Positions 31,295 through 42,380 are shown, counted from the stretch's first letter. The stretch is 64,000 bases of DNA from Leucaena leucocephala (GCA_037074615.1 CM073557.1:11610501-11674500); one strand, 5' to 3'. Numbers and translations: made by a program. Notes: generated by a model not told the origin, from the sequence alone.

Positions 31295-31836
31295 TTACCA
31301 ATAATTGTTATAGAAAATAGTTAAACAATAATGATTATTAGCATTAAGCAAATACAAACCTAGTATGAAAAAAATTAAAATATTATTATTCTTACTCTTG
31401 CATATATGGTGTGAAGAAACAATCAATATCGGTTTCACCAAGCCTACTTCAAATGTACTGAACTCTTGAAGATTAGGAGGTCCCTTTTGAATAAATCTAA
31501 AATGGGCATAACAATCTAAACCGACCTTGTTTGCCCTTGGAAACCAACTCAGGTTACATGTACCTATAGTTAATACAAACACGATTAGTTAATCCAAACA
31601 CTTAGCTTGCATGAATTTTATTATTACATATATTTATATTTAAATTAGACTTACATTAAAAACACTTGGATGCACCTAGAGGTTAGTTCATTCCTAGGAG
31701 TGATAACATATTTTACATCTACATGGTCAACAAAGCCATGTACCCCTATGTCACCCACAATTGAATCCATATGCATCGCATCTGCACGGAACATTTTATC
31801 AGATACCAATCGGATCCCACATTGCATGGCACTCAA
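31295..31836 (-). pseudogene. Downstream CACTA gene remnant, product not recognised
   Basis: Two minus-strand open stretches (31295-31582, 95 codons; 31651-31836, 61 codons) in line with the TNPA-type remnant. The second includes GVHGFVDHVDVKYV and SRCIQVFL. They may be later exons of the same gene. I do not assign a domain. Confidence 0.4.
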
Positions 31837-32235
31837 ATTGGGAGGTGGGGAAGTTCACTTGAGGATGACGTGATGTGATCTGAAACAAGATGCTTTGGCC
31901 ATAATATGAAAGTTCCCTTTGCTTGACTTACAGTCTTCACCTCATCAGTCAGAATTGGGATAAGAGCATCTTCAATTATCACGTCTTCAACTATCACCTT
32001 AACTAATCGTCCTAAATTTGAATGTGGTGGGCAGTTGCCCCTAAGATATGGATGGAACCATGTGCACTAACCTTTTGATAGGATCCTCCACATATAGATC
32101 ATAAGGTTCAACATCCTCTAAAACTGGCCCGACCATGCAACAACTCCCTTTAGTGCAAGGATGAGCTGCATGTGAGAGAATTTAGGGCCACTTGGCTCCT
32201 GTTACCTTGATGTCACCATAAACAATATTTCTTCC

Positions 32236-33000
32236 TTGATCTTTGCTAACCCCTCTTATAATCGTGCCTTAATTGAAGCTTCTGCCTGTGCCCTAGCATC
32301 TGCCTTTGCCTCTGACCTCATGGTGGATAACAATGATTCTAGCTTTTCCCTTGGCATATATGGGGAATGTCGTGGAGATGCTCCAAAAAATTCTCTTATA
32401 CCAACACCTCCTCTAACTCCCCTGACAAGGACCTCATGCTCTTGCTTGCCCATGGCAACAGTCAATATGTCATTCCTACCATCTGACTTGAAGGAGCCAT
32501 GGGCTTCTTGTTGTTTAAGATTAACCTATAACATAAAAAGAGCAAACATAAGAAATAATATAATTAGTCTACTAAAACAAAATAATACAAGTAGTATTTA
32601 TAATTTTTTTCGCAATCATGCAAGCGTGATCGCTTGTAAATTATCCGCTCCTTTTTTGGTGAACGTACAACCATTTATCTTTGCGACGTATTGGAGATGG
32701 GGGAGCAAGAGTAACACTAGTATCGGACTTAGCACCCTCTTTCAGCCTCTTCCTCTTAGCCCCTAACAAGTCTCTTTCAGCCTTCATGTAACCCCCTCGA
32801 GACATTGTATGGGGGATATAATTCTTGAGAGCATATTCAATAGCTTTTGCTCTTTTTTCTTACAAGTCTGTATGGCAATGTTAGTCTTGTTACGTGCTAG
32901 TAGGCTAACATAACTCACGTACTGTCCTGTGTTCACCAATTGGGTTCCAACATGTGTCAAACGCAATCGATAGTAATTTCCCTTCCTTCCTATCTTTCAA
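32236..33000 (-). pseudogene. TNPA-type CACTA protein remnant (Ptta/En/Spm plant transposase family)
   Basis: Minus-strand sequence at 32256-32465 reads MGKQEHEVLVRGVRGGVGIR and continues with a Glu/Lys/Ala-rich helix. This is the conserved ALG-x-EH-x-GRVRG-x-G pattern of the Ptta/En/Spm (Transposase_24) accessory proteins, which bind subterminal repeats. The segment 32784-32966 is a second, less clear part. The plus-strand 176-codon frame over this region is its antisense shadow. Confidence 0.65.
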
Positions 33001-33479
33001 AATGTCTTTTAATCAGTCGCACTTCTGCCCCACCTTTACTTAGAGTCGCTTGGAGCATCACTAGCCTCATTATGATTACCACTACCCCCATATTCCTATA
33101 TACACAATAACAAAAACATAATATATAAAGAAAAATGACTAACCACAGTGAAAGAAGTGCAAGCATTTATTGATAGAAAGAAGTGCAAGCATTTATCCCA
33201 AAAAACTACAAAACTTATATTAAACGAACATGTAAAAGGCGAAGCATGTACACGAGAAAATAAGTGTCCATAACACATACACGACAAAGCATAACGAGAG
33301 CAAGAATAGAGAAGAACGATTGACCATAGCGAAGCCTGATGAAAATGACAGAGCACAATGACTAACATAATGATAGTCGACGTAAAAAATAAGACTAAAT
33401 ATAACCTTAAAAATGAGAAATGAAGAGACGCGCCAAAGGCCGGGCTTTGATAAAAAGTACTTTTATTAAGATTTTTTTA

Positions 33480-33660
33480 CATCGATTCACATTTAAATCT
33501 GGCGTAAAAATCATATTTTGAATATGAAACAACTAATATTTTAAATTTTAAAAGACTTTCTACACTAGATAAATTATAAACCGGTGTAAAAAAGGTGTTT
33601 CTCATATCACTTTTACACCAGTTCAAATGTACAACCGGTGTAAAAAAGGTGACCTTAAGT
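33480..33660. repeat. Internal cluster of CACTA subterminal-type motifs
   Basis: Between the two transposon genes, with AACCGGTGTAAAAAAGGTG at about 33580 and CAACCGGTGTAAAAAAGGTG at about 33632, plus inverted TTTACACCAG and related copies. The same motif family is found at both element ends. Confidence 0.8.
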
Positions 33661-33799
33661 TAAAATATTGCAGTTATTTTTTCAAACTAACCCTTTTATT
33701 AACCCATCACTTGTAAGTTACAATAAAACAATATATGTAATTAGAAAAATATACTTGTGTTATTATTACATGAAAATAATATATGCAATCACATACAAA

Positions 33800-36231
33800 T
33801 CAATTAGAATCCACTTCTTCATTCAATTTTGGTAAACCTACTGAAAGAGAAGGGGTCTCACAAATTGAATCATCATCATCAACAACCATTTTTCCTTGGA
33901 GAGTGACAAACTATCCTTTATTTATCGGATCAGTGATAAAGAACACTTATTTTGCTTGGTATGCCATAATGAAAGGCTCATTCCCAAAACTTATATTATT
34001 TAAATCAATCAGTATAAATCCTAACCGATCCACCATAACACTGTTATTTACATTAGCCACTTGCATTTGAACATGGGAACTGTGAATTTGGTGTAGTCTA
34101 ACTCCCAAATCTCTTCAATAATGCCATAATAAGGGATGACTGCTAATTTAGGATTGTTGTCTTTTGAACTAGAGAAGTACATAGCTTCAACCACTAACAT
34201 AACACCACTATTATGCACGCTACTTTTATCATCTACAAACTTCATATAAAAGGAATACTTTTTGATATCAAATGAATTCTAACATATCACATTAAATTGA
34301 GGACCATATGCTAACCATCTAACTGAATCAGATACACAATCTCCATTTTCAACCTTCTGTTTGAACCAAGTAGCAAAAGATTTGTCATGTTCTCTAATCA
34401 ACTTTTGCTCTGTCATTCTATTATTTTGTTTCCTGACAAGCTCTTTATGAGCAGCTATATAGTCTTGAACTTCATCAATGTTATTCAAGATGTGTAAGTG
34501 TATTTACTACAATTCATTACGATCAACACTCTTCATCGATATTCCGCGTTGATCCCCTGCTTGGCATGGGGTTTAACGAGACCAGTAAGTCTTACTTTAG
34601 AAAGGTAGTGTTGATAAAAATCTATAGCTTCTTCAGAAATATAGTTTTCAACAATGGATGTCTCGGGCCAATTTGGATTCTTCTTATACCCTTTAAGAAT
34701 TTTCATGTATCTTTCAAATAGGTACATCCATTGTAAGTATACAGGGCCACATAATTTTATCTCTCACAGTAGATGAACAATGAGGTGTACCATGATGTCG
34801 AAAAGGCTTGGAAGAAACAATTTTTCAAGTTGGCATAAAATAACATAACCCTCATGCTCCAATACATCCAACTTTTCAGTCTCAAATACTTTGCCACATA
34901 TAGCATTAAAGAAGAAGCAACGTCAGGTTCCAATGTGTCTCAAATCATCTTGAAGGATTCCTCGAACGGCTACTAAAAGTAATTGTTGTATCAAGACATG
35001 ACAATCATAAGACTTTTGGTTTACTAATTTCAAATCTTTCATCGACATAATCTTCTTAAGATTAGATGAGTACCCAGAGGAAACTTTGATTCCTTGTAAA
35101 CATTCATAAATACTTATTCTCTCATTCTCGGATAAAATATTAATCTCTTTAACACAATAACTCCCCTCATCATCTGGCCTTGGATGTAAATCCTTACGTA
35201 TTCCTATTTCTTGCAAATCTGATATTGCCTTCAAAGCATCTCTGGAACTACCATGTAGGTTGAGAAGTGTTCCAATAATGATGTGACACACATTTTTCTT
35301 TACATGCATGACATCAATACAATGCCTTATCTGAAGATGTTGCTAATACAGAAGCTCAAAGAAGACAAATCCTTTTTTCCATATATTTTTCTCACTTCTC
35401 TTGGTAGTCTTACTGAAATTAATGTTAATGTCTTTCATATTTTCATAAACTTGTTCTCCAGTTAATGGCTCCGGAGCATTTTCAAATTATTGGCTGCCAA
35501 AAAAAAATTTCTTCAGTTGACGGTATGTGTGGCATTGTCTTAGAAATCTCCTATAATATAGGTAGATGCCTTTATTCCATGACGAAGTTGATAGTAGCAA
35601 GTCCCTTCCTCATAAATAGGACATGCTTAAGGCTACCTTGACAAATTTCCATATGTAGGAAAGTCATTAATTGTCCAAAAGATCATGGCCCACATATTGG
35701 ATACCTCCTTCTTAATAGCATAAAAAAATCCATACCTTCCCATAGCTTCTTCAAATCTTCGATCAAGGGCATTAGGTAAACGTCTATGTCATTTCCCAGT
35801 TGTTTTGGTCTTGAGATCAACATAGACAACATTACATACTTGTGTCTCATACATAACAAAGGAGATATGTTGTAAACAATCAACAGGACGGGTCATGAAT
35901 TATATATACTACCAAGGCTACCATAAGGGTTCATGCCATATGTAATGAGTCTAAGCCTTAGGTTTCATGGTTTCTTGCCGAACTCAGGAAATAAGTCATC
36001 AATCTTCTTCCATTGCAAAGAATCAGCCATATGACGAAGCTTTCCATTACAAATCTTTTCAGTCGCATGCCATAACATTTTTTGTGCATCATCTTCTTTA
36101 ACAAAAAGCCGCTTAAACCTTAGTATAATTGGAAAATACCATAAAACTTTTATAGGAGATTTGTTTGATCTGTACCTTAGTGTCTTACATATTGGATATT
36201 TCTCCTCATCTTCAAAATCTTTCCTGTACAA
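33800..36231 (-). pseudogene. tnp2-type CACTA transposase, decayed
   Basis: The transposase that cuts and joins CACTA ends, broken here into at least six open pieces. From its N-terminus: 35965-36231 (LWYFPIILRFKRLF, LWHATEKICNGKLRHMADS, FPEFGKKP), 35683-35883 (ISRPKQLGNDIDVYLMPLIE), 34923-35309 (MHVKKNVCHIIIGTLLNLHG and SYDCHVLIQQLLLVAVRG), 34533-34727 (YLFERYMKILKGYKKNP), 34279-34488, and 34048-34245 with the upstream-antisense 33800-34048 (YYGIIEEIWELDY, then NEPFIMAYQAKYVFFITDP). These match, in order, Transposase_21, DUF4218 and DUF4216, the normal domain order of plant tnp2 proteins. Stops and frameshifts between pieces make it non-functional. Confidence 0.9.
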
Positions 36232-36709
36232 TATGAAATCATTTGGGCATACATGGATCTTTCTATACTACATGCCTAAAGGACATATTATTTTCTTAGC
36301 ATATAGTAGCGTTTGGGTAACATATTTTCTTCTGGAAATATGTCTTGCAACATATTTTCTTAGCATCATATTTTCTTCTACACCTAACATTGACATGTCC
36401 AGTTTCAATCTGTTGCATTTTTTTTAAAAAAATAAAAGAACAAGTCATCAGAACAAGAAACTTCATTCATTCAGCTTTAATTTACTAATAACTTTACATC
36501 AAAAGTATGAAATTTTCAAAACAATATCTATCAAAATATATAATATATTCTCTCTTTTTGTCATGAAGTACAAACAATAAAATAGGAGGGGCAGATAAAG
36601 GTTGTAGGCTTTCACTCCTCAGTAAACTCGGAGGTCTGGGATTCATCAGAGTCGGTAGGATCAACAGGATGATATAGCTATCATGTTGTTGATAGCAGCA
36701 AACTTCTAA

Positions 36710-37024
36710 TTAGAAAGCTCTGAAACTATCTTTCAGTCTAGTAACTTTTTGAGACAGTTCTTCCACTGAATCCTCAAGGGTATTGAAGCGCATGATGAGT
36801 TCCTCAAGGCGCTCCATTAGAGTGACAACCAGGGAAGGAGGAGAAGGAACTGCAGGGTGAGGGTCGAGATGTTTGTCTTCAAAATCATCTATATTTCTTT
36901 TGTGCGGCGGAGAAGGAGGTGTGCGTGAAGAAGAAGCCATTAGAGTGTTCAGAGAGAAGAAAAGAAAATAAAACAAAGATAATGTGATGAGATGAAAAGT
37001 ACTCATCATAGGAATATTATACAT
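36710..37024 (-). CDS. Small coiled-coil reading frame in the CACTA element, unknown
   Basis: A 104-codon open frame between the right subterminal repeats and the tnp2 remnant, on the same strand. An internal Met (MASSSRTPPSPPHKR) is followed by a Pro-rich stretch and a C-terminal heptad-like region (MERLEELIMRFNTLEDSVEE onwards) likely to form a coiled coil. The longer form adds a hydrophobic N-terminus that is probably 5' leader read by chance. It is still open in an otherwise stop-ridden element. It could be a first exon of the transposon transcript or a captured host fragment. Confidence 0.4.
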   Translation of the reverse strand: MYNIPMMSTFHLITLSLFYFLFFSLNTLMASSSRTPPSPPHKRNIDDFEDKHLDPHPAVPSPPSLVVTLMERLEELIMRFNTLEDSVEELSQKVTRLKDSFRAF

Positions 37025-37124
37025 ATGGTTGAGGAATAAGAATGGTTTCAGAAAAGAATATCAAAGAATATAATTGGCTTTCTATCATAATGAGTACAAA
37101 CATTGGGAATCGAAGAAGTGAAAT

Positions 37125-37560
37125 GAACGGCCAAAGAAGTTACAGAGAAAAGAAGCGAGAAAGCATGGACAGGAAACTGTAAATTCAGAATATAAAGTAT
37201 ATTTAACACCGGGTATATATCTTTTACACTGGTTACATTTAAATCCGGTGTAAATGTTTCATCTTATCTACAAAAATACCACCAGTCATTTGTTCTAAAT
37301 CTTCTTTGTAAGGTCTGAAGAAGTTAAAGAAAAGAAGCAGGAAAGCATAGATAAGAAACTGAAGAGTCAGAATATGACGCAACTAATTTACACCTATTGA
37401 TTTAGTATCCGGCGTAGTAATTATATTTTACCCTGGTTATGTGTACATCCGATATAACTATTTCATCTTATTTACAAAAATGCCATGGCCATTTTTTTAA
37501 ATTGTCTCCGCAAGGACCAGTTTAAAAATGGGGCTTTAAAAATCATATTTTGTACCAGTG
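37125..37560. repeat. CACTA right subterminal region with a 184-bp tandem duplication
   Basis: AAGAAGTTAC/AAGAG-type block followed by GAAAGCATGGACAGGAAACTG at about 37133 recurs as GAAAGCATAGATAAGAAACTG after about 37317, and CATCTTAT(C/T)TACAAAAAT recurs near 37260 and 37466. Each unit carries ATCCGGTGTA-like and TTACACTGG-like motifs. Confidence 0.75.
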
Positions 37561-37745
37561 TCATTAGATTGATCATCATTTGCGTTGATACCCTTCAACT
37601 TCTCAACAAAGGAAGGGTTTCCATTTGTTCCAAGTTTCGGCCAATGCTCTTGATATGTGTTTTCTTCTATGAGCTTACTTCCATTCTTTATCTTTTTTGC
37701 ACTACGTACTAGTTGATCATCTTCTTCCAAAGATGGAGGAATCAA
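37561..37745 (-). pseudogene. LINE ORF1 N-terminal fragment, split off by the CACTA element
   Basis: Reads EEDDQLVRSAKKIKNG and later INANDDQSND up to the TCA duplication. The frame continues directly on the other side of the CACTA element (30124 leftward) with acidic DIEEEDSAISND. The RSxKKxK pattern is typical of plant L1 ORF1 N-termini. Confidence 0.75.
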
Positions 37746-38498
37746 AGTTTATTTTTTGCCAGAGAGAACCAATGCCATTTTTAGAATCAGTAGCCCCGTC
37801 AAAGAGCATCTTGGTTCGGTTTGCATACACAGTTCTCATCTTGCACCAACGATGTATTCACCATGCAGAACAAGAGGAAAAGCTCCAAACACCATAAAAC
37901 TTCATTCCACGAAGGAGTGCTTTGGGCCAGAATAGTACATGAAATGTTAATGTTTTATTTTACATCTTTTACATTATATTAAAAATAAAACATCCATACT
38001 ATCTAAAAATATAGAACATATTTGTTTAGATAAAAGGATAATTTTATTATAAATAAAATGAAGTACATAAAAATTGTCCTCTCCCCTAAGATAAGATATT
38101 GTTGGCAAGAGGACCCAGTCCATAGTTAGTACAATAGAAGATGTAAAGACCAAATAGCAAAACAAAACCTGAAATACAAAGTAAAAAAAGCGACAAGTAA
38201 ATTACTAACAAATCTTAGCACATTTGTATATGGCTGGATTTTTTAAAAATGATGTCCTGGATTTGAATTAGGCTGTGCGCATGGTAAAGGGTCTTATTGG
38301 GAGAGACAAAACTTGCTTCAGTAATTTCTATGCCTCGGGAGGATTATTTTATAAACTATTGGTTAGGAGATACCTAAAGAAAGGTAAATTGGGCCTAAAA
38401 TAAAGTATGCCCCTGATTGACAACATGCTGAAGATGGCCTAAAGCACAATTCTTCTTCTATAGTCGCCCTGTAAACACCGTGCACTGTAAAGCTACGC
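37746..38498. other. Possible LINE 5' leader, then unassigned DNA
   Basis: The first roughly 180 bp may be the LINE leader. Beyond about 37930 the sequence is AT-rich with no gene. A segment near 37975-38170 has a LINE-3'-end flavour on the minus strand but I cannot prove it. Confidence 0.35.
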
Positions 38499-38690
38499 CT
38501 GAGTAATACTAAACCAATATGAGTATTTGGTGTGTTAACTAGTGGGTTGTGAACTGTCATCTTAGGCACTTTGTTAAAAAATATAGGGAAAATTCTCTTT
38601 AAATCTATATCAAATAACTAGATATAAAATTGATCCAGCCTATTCAATAAATCCCAAATCAGTCTAAGGGACTAATTTTGAACCACTTTT
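38499..38690. repeat. Diverged repeat, partner at 20012-20190
   Basis: Direct counterpart of the block on the left side of the LINE, with the same order of short matching segments and moderate divergence. Confidence 0.7.
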
Positions 38691-39409
38691 TTTTTCCCAA
38701 CAATACAATTTATTATATAAATTAGTAACCATGTGATGCGTATATTTATCATACATTTATCAAATAATTACCTCTTGATGGGATATTGAATAATGACTAA
38801 TTAGAATTTCATATATTTATCATTATTATAAAATATTTGGTTTTAATTTTGACAAATTGTTATATTTTATTATTAATTATTATTTTCCTTTAATTTTAAG
38901 TTTCTATAATACTCTGTTATTAACTCTTATTTATTGTAATTGCATTCTAGAATATTCTGTCTTTAATATTCAGAGTTAGGTTAAAGCTTATAAATAGCAC
39001 TTCAATACATTTTCTTACGTATGTGGTCTTGGGAAATCTTGGAAGGCCCCTGTTATATTGGGAATTGAGATCTGAAAAGGTGGAAGTTAAACCTAATGCA
39101 ACCCAGTTATATTAGGAAAGACAGAATCACGTAATAGCTCTCCCCCATAGGATATTACTTTACTTAAAGGTTTCTGGGCTTAGCCCTATTTGTATCACCG
39201 AACAGAAAACGAACCCATAGGAATTTTAACTCTAGTACGTCCTCTTGTCCCTTTTATAATGTATTTGGAGAAAAAAAATTCTCTAAATTGTTCCCCTTTT
39301 ATAGGAGAAGACTACTATAAATTGTACTTATTTAAAAGTTTGCTTATATTACACATGTCAAAAGAATTAATATTAAAATTATTATTTCTTTCTCATAAAT
39401 AGTGAAAGG
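38691..39409. other. Intergenic DNA, nothing recognised
   Basis: AT-rich to about 38960, then mixed sequence around 39020-39250 with no usable frame. No repeat family recognised. Confidence 0.4.
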
Positions 39410-39860
39410 ATACTTTGCGAGTTCCAGTTTCATGATTGAAACGTTAGTTTTGGAAGAAGCAGTGGACTATGCTGTTCAAAATGACTCGAGAGTTAGTAGC
39501 GTGCATGAACAAGAATTCAATAGTAACATATTGGAGATGTGAATGCCTTTTGGAAAATATCCTTCATGAAACGAAAAGTTTGAGAAATCATTCAGTGAAT
39601 TGGATTCCTAGGAGTACAAACTTGGTTGTTGACTAGATCGCCAAGGCCCCTCTTAAAAGGGTGTGTCCCTCGTATTAGGTTCTTTGCCCACCACCTCAGC
39701 TTTGTAGACTAATTGACTTGCATGTTTTTGTTGTTTTATGTAATACTTCTAATGAATGTATGTTAATATTGCTTCGGTGCTTGTTTTCTTCTTTCTAGTT
39801 TGTTTAGAGACTAGGCATAGTGTGAATGAATGTTACTTTTTCTGGAAAAAAAATAAATAG
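39410..39860 (+). pseudogene. LINE RNase H tail fragment, plus strand
   Basis: Plus-strand reading shows RNHSVNWIPRSTNLVVD, a stop, then IAKAPLK. This is the end of a plant LINE or Ty-type RNase H domain (family form WVPRxxNxxADxxAK). It is followed by a short 3' tail ending in an A-rich run at about 39846-39857. It is a truncated insertion in the opposite orientation to the large LINE. Confidence 0.6.
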
Positions 39861-40033
39861 ATATAAGGGTAAATTGCTACGGCTCACAAAGATTGAGTAG
39901 GACTGAGTTAAGCATCAACCCATGGTTTGATCTGAAAAAGATGGTTGAAATTTTGGACTCAAGGACCGACCTAAAAGTTTTGTTGGATCCGGGACCAAGA
40001 TTAGGTTAGCATTGAGTCACTGGACTAGTCTAA

Positions 40034-40741
40034 GGGCATGTTTGGATTAGTTTTTGAGAATAGATTATGAGAAGAATAGATTCTGGAGAATAGATTTTGG
40101 AAAGAATAGATTCTGGAGAAAAAGTGATTTTAAAAATTAGAGATGTTTGGATAATTAGTAGTAGAATCACTTTTTCATAGACAATTTACCAAAAAGGACG
40201 TGAACTAAATATGATAATTACATAAGGTATAAATTCTATTTACAATTTTTCATTTAATGAGTAATAAATAAATAAATATATGTAAGACAAATTTATAATA
40301 TTCACTTTAATTACAATTTTTTCTCTCTTAAATAGTACATTTTGTAATTTAGAATTTATAAGGACAATTTAAAAATGTATGTAATAAATGAATATTATGT
40401 ATGTAGAAATGGGAGGAAGCAACAGGCATGAGTGATGAAGCGCAGGAGAAGGAAGAGAAAAGTGAAAAATGAAAGCCGTAGGAGCAAGGGAGAGCAGGTT
40501 AGGAAAAATAAAAAATTTGTTGTACGGTAAAATTAATAAATACCCTTAATAGTAAAAATTGGGATATTTTTTTGCAACAGCTGCTGTGGCTAGATTCTTC
40601 CCAAACCATGGTTTTGAAAAATAAAACCATGGTTTGTATTCAAACGGGAATCTCAAGAATTTGGAGGTGTTTGGCTAAAGGAGTGTAAAACCGTGGTTTA
40701 AGTCTAAAATTGATTTTTCAACCCACATGCCAAACACACAC
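40034..40741. mobile_element. Tourist-like (PIF/Harbinger) MITE, 708 bp
   Basis: Flanked by TAA on both sides (40031-40033 and 40742-40744). The ends are GGGCATGTTTGG and, reverse-complemented, GTGTGTGTTTGG, sharing the GTTTGG core. AT-rich interior with internal mirrored AACCATGGTTTT-type blocks. TAA/TTA duplications and G-rich ends ending in TTTGG suit Tourist-like elements; the family name is inference. Confidence 0.55.
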
Positions 40742-40744
40742 TAA

Positions 40745-41529
40745 GTGGTATTGTTATGTTTTTTCTGTCACAATTAGTTTTTTAAGGGTTGTTTGGTTAG
40801 TATTATAATATAAATTTAGCATAAATATATAAAATTATTAATATAACAAAAATGAAATATATAATTATCACCGGGTTGGGCTATACTATTCATTTATACT
40901 ATTAATCTGAAGTCCAGTCCAACATAACTACTAGGTTGGACCAGGTCTAGTCTAATATTGCTTTGGGTTTCTTTTTTCTAGATCAGATTGTGTTCGGGCA
41001 AGACTGAGTCGAGGCGGACGGACGGGTTTCCGAGTTTCTAGAGCAGGTGTGTAAATTGCAATGTAAGCGAGTGTTATCATGCTAACTGTTAAAAGAACTA
41101 AAGACTAAAAAAAAAAAACAATAATAATATGTAACAACCAAGTGGCTCTATTCCACCCGTCAAAAGAATTAATTAGTGGAGTAATAAATAAATTAGATAG
41201 AAGTAAGGAAGTGCTTACATTTTATATTTCAGAAGTTTAAATAGAAACAAAGATTCAAATGTCAAAAGTGTTAAAAGATGAATTTAAACCATTGATCATA
41301 TGCTCCAACCACTTGATTCCATCAACAACCATTAAAATAATTAATTATTAATAAATAAAAATAGTGACCGTCAAAATTAAAGAATGATCCAAGAAATTAA
41401 TTTTACAAAAATATGAAAAAATTTAAATTTGTCGTAGGTAATTTTACTTTTACATAAAAGAATTAGTTAATTACAAGACAAAATAACATGTAAGTACAAG
41501 TATATATTAAAGTGAGCTTTACAACTACT
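40745..41529. other. Intergenic DNA with a diverged repeat segment
   Basis: No gene. The segment about 41310-41430 is the direct counterpart of 21125-21260. A GC-richer patch lies near 41000-41040. Confidence 0.4.
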
Positions 41530-41985
41530 CATATGTTATAAATAAAGCAAGAGTAGAGAGAAAAAGTAGAGAATTAGAGAGGATAAACAAGAGAGTATTT
41601 CTTATTCTATTCAGTTACCAAATACATAGTGTATGCTTTTTATTTATAGTCACAACTTTACAATATCAATTTTATTATATTCTACAATTTCCTAATAATT
41701 GGAGATGATTGTGGTATAATGAAATTATGGAAGAGATGTGGACATCCACAAAGATATTATATTTATAACACTATCCCTTGGATGTCTATAACTAAACATG
41801 TGCTTCATTAGAAAATTTCTACTAGGATAAACCCTAGTAGACAAAAACTTAATAAAAGAAAAAGAGTATACATAAATTGATACACTTCATAGTGTTATCT
41901 CATTAAAAACCTTTTAGGAAAACCCAATGAAAAAATCATAAACAAATGAAAAAGAGTATAGTGTGTATTAACTCCCCCTTTTGGC
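41530..41985 (-). repeat. Decayed Copia LTR fragment
   Basis: Shares GTGTATGC-TTATTTATAG, TATTCTACAATTTCCTAATA, ATTGGAGATGA and CACAAAGATATTATATT blocks with 55890-56045. A minus-strand ACTATAAATAAAAAGC block is TATA-like. Near 41975 the plus strand reads ACTCCCCCTTTTGG, a polypurine tract when read on the minus strand, marking an LTR edge. Confidence 0.55.
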
Positions 41986-42287
41986 CACATCAACCAAGAA
42001 AGGTCAACATCAATATCGAAACAAAAGAAGAAAGATAAGTAGGCAACTCCTGTAGAAAGAGTAACATGGAAAGTGTTCCTAAGAGACACTTCCAAATAGA
42101 AAGATAATCACTCATATTTACTCCTGAAGGAGACAATGAACCCCGTACTATACAAGAGGTATTGTCAAGTCCTGTTAAGGAGGAATGGAAAAAAGTAATG
42201 AAAGAAGAAATTGACTCAATGAAAAAGAACCAAATCTTGGAGTTAGTTGAACTACCAAAAGGGTATAAACACAAGGTGGATTGGATA
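41986..42287 (+). pseudogene. Copia Pol fragment, plus strand (linker and start of reverse transcriptase)
   Basis: Plus-strand reading from about 42130: SSPVKEEWKKVMKEEIDSMK then NQILELVELPKGYK, the start of Copia reverse transcriptase (W-x-x-AM-x-x-E-x-x-S). It is the inverted counterpart of 50590-50740 in the neighbouring Copia. It ends abruptly at the TGTTGG at 42290. Confidence 0.7.
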
Positions 42288-42380
42288 CTGTTGGCCTAGC
42301 CTCTTTCTCTTCTTACTTTCATACTAAGTGATTTTTCATGACCACGTGGGCATGACGTCTTTGTTTAGCCACCTGTACTA

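Larger units (their letters stand above)
30128..37560 (-). mobile_element. CACTA (En/Spm-type) DNA transposon, decayed, inside LINE ORF1
   Basis: 7433 bp. The left end is CACTACTACAAAAAAGGC, the classic plant CACTA terminus. The right end, TTTTGTACCAGTG, is its worn inverted copy. A TCA duplication flanks both ends. Subterminal regions carry many copies of an ACCGGTGTAAA-like motif in both orientations, the usual transposase-binding repeats. The interior encodes minus-strand tnp2 and TNPA-type remnants. Deleting the element joins the LINE ORF1 frame across 30124/37561, which independently confirms both boundaries. Confidence 0.93.
21781..37745 (-). mobile_element. Decayed L1-type LINE, split by a solo LTR and a CACTA element
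   Basis: Minus-strand non-LTR retrotransposon. Order from its 5' end: ORF1 start (37561-37745), CACTA insertion, ORF1 body with DUF4283-like and CCHC regions (29414-30124), ORF1 tail (27938-28490), solo LTR, ORF2 endonuclease (25540-26116), reverse transcriptase (about 23700-25085), zf-RVT (22824-23117), RNase H (22195-22515) and a poly-A tail seen as T10 at 21781-21790. Without the two insertions it is about 6.7 kb, normal for plant L1. Both ORFs carry many stops and frameshifts. The 5' end may extend to about 37930; no target duplication was found. Confidence 0.88.

Noticed and set aside
32236..32766. 176-codon plus-strand frame
   Set aside because: It is the antisense of a recognisable TNPA-type segment on the minus strand.
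21720..37950. AATAGTA near 21750 and near 37932 as a LINE target duplication
   Set aside because: Only seven bases match and the following sequence diverges; chance is likely in AT-rich DNA.
37975..38215. Possible 3' end of a second LINE on the minus strand
   Set aside because: Only a general resemblance to plant LINE tails; no domain or clear poly-A boundary.
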